Below, one piece after another: positions 8,251-12,383 of a stretch of 12,383 bases of DNA (position 1 is its first letter; each line of letters starts with the position of its first letter). The stretch is from CAZQVN01 sp964596775. Its GTDB lineage: Bacteria; Eisenbacteria; RBG-16-71-46; JABDJR01; JAWXBZ01. The translations under genes were made by a program, and so were the position numbers. The DNA lies in assembly GCA_964596775.1 (NCBI GenBank), contig CAZQVN010000080.1:1-12383 (forward strand), in the 5' to 3' direction. The notes below the pieces were generated by a model. It was given only the letters and a program-made list of their open reading frames with translations. It had not been told where the DNA came from and made no database searches.

Positions 8251-8259
8251 ACCTCCTCC
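8251..8259 (-). promoter_or_regulatory. Ribosome binding site of the aldo/keto reductase gene
   Basis: Read on the - strand this is GGAGGAGGT, the strongest Shine-Dalgarno sequence in the window, filling most of the 13-nt gap between the polyferredoxin stop and ATG 8247. It suggests high translation of the last gene of the operon. Confidence 0.8.
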
Positions 8260-8260
8260 G

Positions 8261-10994
<2,734 letters not shown>

Positions 10995-10998
<4 letters not shown>

Positions 10999-12191
10999 GG
11001 TGAGGAGCCTCCCGCGGACAGGGTTGCAACGGCTTTCTTGAGACGGGCCAGTTCCTTTTCGGCGGAGGGGACATCCGGGGCGCCGCGAACTCCCATCAAC
11101 CATACCCCGGATGACGTAGCGCCCGCAACCGCTTCGAGATAGCGGTCCTTCGTCCATGGGGCCTGCGTGCCCCCCGACACCGCGGATCCGTACTCGAGAA
11201 AACCGCCGTTGAAGGCGTCCGCCAGTGTCTGTGCCGCCCCGGAGGAACCGCAACGGACCACGAACAGTTCCGTTTCCTGGTCCTTGAGGAGCGCCGAGTA
11301 GACGCTGTCCGCGAATTCGAACGAAAACGCGTTCTCCGGCGTGTAGGACACCTGCCCGGGATCCACGCCGAGGCCGCCCGTGAAGAGCGCGTAGGCCCAC
11401 GGGAGGGCCTCACCCTGGAGATCCCGTTCGAGGACCGTCTTGAGATGATCGAGCTGGACGCGGACCGCCGGCGATTCCTCGGACCCGATGCAGCGGACGT
11501 AGAAGCGGCCCCGGGCCAGGTAGAATGCGTTCCGGTCGAAATGGTGCATCCCGCCGCCGGCGGCCACCGGCGTGACGTCCGCGGACCGCTCGCCGGAATA
11601 GGCCCCGAGAGCGTTCGCCGCTTCCCCCATGTCGTACATTTCGATGTCCACGACCCGGTTGTCGTCGTCGGCGGCGACGAGGGACACGAAGTAGAGATGC
11701 CTGAAGCCGAACGACTTGTAGTAGTCCTCGCGCCCGTTGATCTTCACGTAGAGATTCGTCTCGTCGAAGCGGGACACCGGGCCTTCCGTCCAGCCGGGCG
11801 CGGACAGGCTCTTGGGAAGCGCGCCGCGTTCGCCGGACGGGGGTGCGGTGTCGGTGCCGCCGTATCCGGACGAGGGCGCGCCGCCCGTGCCGTAATTTCC
11901 TTCGCCCCCCGATCCCTCGGGACCTCCCGAGCCTCCCGGGGCGCGCCGCTCCACTTCCTCGAACGGAACGCGCTTCGGCGCGTCCGCGAGCTGGTCGGCG
12001 CCGGTGGCGAACAGCTCCGGATCGGGATGACGCCCCATCCAGATGACCCAGGCGAGGATCAGGGCGAGGCCCAGGAGAACGGCCGCCCCGATCTTCACTT
12101 CCGTGACGCTGTAGGAGCGTCGGAAGTGGCGGCGTCCGTGTTCGACGAAGATGCGTTCTTCCGGCGGAGTCTTCTTTCTGGATGGTTTCAT
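10995..12191 (-). CDS. Membrane-anchored DUF6599-like protein of unknown function
   Basis: This is a 398-residue protein with a basic cytoplasmic tail (1-32), one transmembrane helix (about 33-52, KIGAAVLLGLALILAWVIW), a stalk to about 83, a Gly/Ser-rich spacer (84-120) and a globular extracytoplasmic domain (about 125-392). The domain contains FDETNLYVKINGREDYYKSF (142-161) followed by GFRHLYFVSL. The LY-KINGR-YY pattern resembles the uncharacterised family I know as DUF6599; that match is from memory and is moderate. Other features are a D/E-rich strand VVDIEMYDMG, the ALGAYSGERS segment (194-203), and a repeat-like second half with VRVQLDHLKTV and ELFVVRC. C234 and C314 are the only cysteines, so there is no cluster motif. 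It is the first gene of the operon and overlaps the DUF362 gene (GTGA). No good ribosome binding site precedes ATG 12191, so the start is less sure. Confidence 0.8.
11008..11013 (-). promoter_or_regulatory. Ribosome binding site that sets the DUF362 GTG start
   Basis: GGGAGG on the - strand ends 9 nt before GTG 10998. It selects this start, just ahead of the Tat signal, over longer in-frame readings that would run through the upstream gene. Confidence 0.65.
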
Positions 12192-12249
12192 GGAGATATC
12201 GTCCGGGATTGCCGCGGAGGGATCAAGGGGGGAGGGAACCCGGCTCCCC

Positions 12250-12276
12250 TTGCCCGGGAACGACCTGTCTGATAAC
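12250..12276 (+). promoter_or_regulatory. Possible promoter for the tRNA-Ser gene
   Basis: TTGCCC (12250-12255) and GATAAC (12271-12276) resemble -35 and -10 boxes with a short 15-nt spacer, about 20 nt before the tRNA. GATAAC is the only AT-rich hexamer in this spacer on the + strand. The match is weak and is offered mainly because a tRNA gene at this position needs a promoter. The rest of 12192-12297 shows no recognisable promoter for the divergent - strand operon. Confidence 0.3.
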
Positions 12277-12297
12277 GTTCTTCCCCTTCACCGCCGC

Positions 12298-12383
12298 GGA
12301 GAGGTGACCGAGTGGCTGAAGGTGGCACCCTGCTAAGGTGTTGTATGGGAAACTGTACCGAGGGTTCGAATCCCTCCCTCTCC
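12298..12383 (+). tRNA. tRNA-Ser (anticodon GCU)
   Basis: The acceptor stem GGAGAGG (12298-12304) pairs fully with CCTCTCC (12377-12383). The D arm is ACC/GGT around the GAGTGGCTGAA loop. The anticodon stem GCACC/GGTGT closes the loop CTGCTAA, giving anticodon GCT, which reads the serine codons AGC and AGU. A long variable arm (TGTATGGGAAACTGTACC) marks a class II tRNA, as expected for Ser. The T arm is GAGGG-TTCGAAT-CCCTC. The window ends at the last acceptor-stem base, so the discriminator base and any encoded CCA are not visible. It is transcribed divergently from the redox operon. Confidence 0.95.

Noticed and set aside
10999..11400. In-frame upstream extension of the DUF362 protein
   Set aside because: It would overlap most of the C-terminal part of the DUF6599-like gene and bury the Tat signal over 130 residues inside the protein. 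GTG 10998 has a ribosome binding site and the usual overlap.
11860..11945. GC-rich repeated-looking stretch that could be taken for a tandem repeat
   Set aside because: It encodes the Gly/Ser-rich spacer of the DUF6599-like protein. The similarity comes from glycine codons and no exact repeat unit recurs.

Overview
The window is uniformly GC-rich and densely coded, with no mobile element, CRISPR array or obvious compositional island. Sec and Tat export signals, a probable periplasm and anaerobic-style iron-sulfur proteins point to a Gram-negative, GC-rich bacterium. Ala/Lys/Pro/Gln-rich linkers and TPR/cyclophilin operons would fit Planctomycetota, Acidobacteriota or a related deep lineage, but nothing here fixes the phylum.

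Left arm (1-4690, + strand): a compact operon of six genes. It runs: end of a TPR-type protein, exported TPR protein, exported divergent cyclophilin, PLP cysteine desulfurase, MnmA tRNA 2-thiouridylase, exported canonical cyclophilin. From the second gene on, every junction is a 4-base stop/start overlap (ATGA or GTGA), so the genes are probably translationally coupled. The operon ends at a textbook intrinsic terminator (4657-4687). The desulfurase and MnmA form a self-sufficient s2U34 tRNA-thiolation pair; the flanking genes look like cell-envelope folding or scaffold proteins.

Middle (4696-6816, - strand): a convergent CLC-family chloride channel/transporter with two CBS domains and a C-terminal TrkA-C (RCK_C) domain. 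The following spacer (6817-7032) holds a strong intrinsic terminator for the next - strand operon.

Right arm (7033-12191, - strand): a four-gene operon transcribed in the order (1) membrane-anchored DUF6599-like protein, (2) Tat-exported DUF362 protein, (3) a large membrane polyferredoxin that looks like a NapH-NapG fusion with an internal twin-arginine helix, (4) a Tat-exported aldo/keto reductase with a C-terminal [4Fe-4S] motif. The junctions are GTGA overlap, ATGA overlap and a 13-nt gap. No NapA, molybdoenzyme or cytochrome is present. I read this as an extracytoplasmic redox module of unknown substrate, in which electrons could pass through the membrane polyferredoxin to exported partners. 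This is the most interesting part of the window.

Right edge (12298-12383, + strand): a tRNA-Ser(GCU), complete except for the discriminator base and anything beyond, transcribed divergently from the redox operon.
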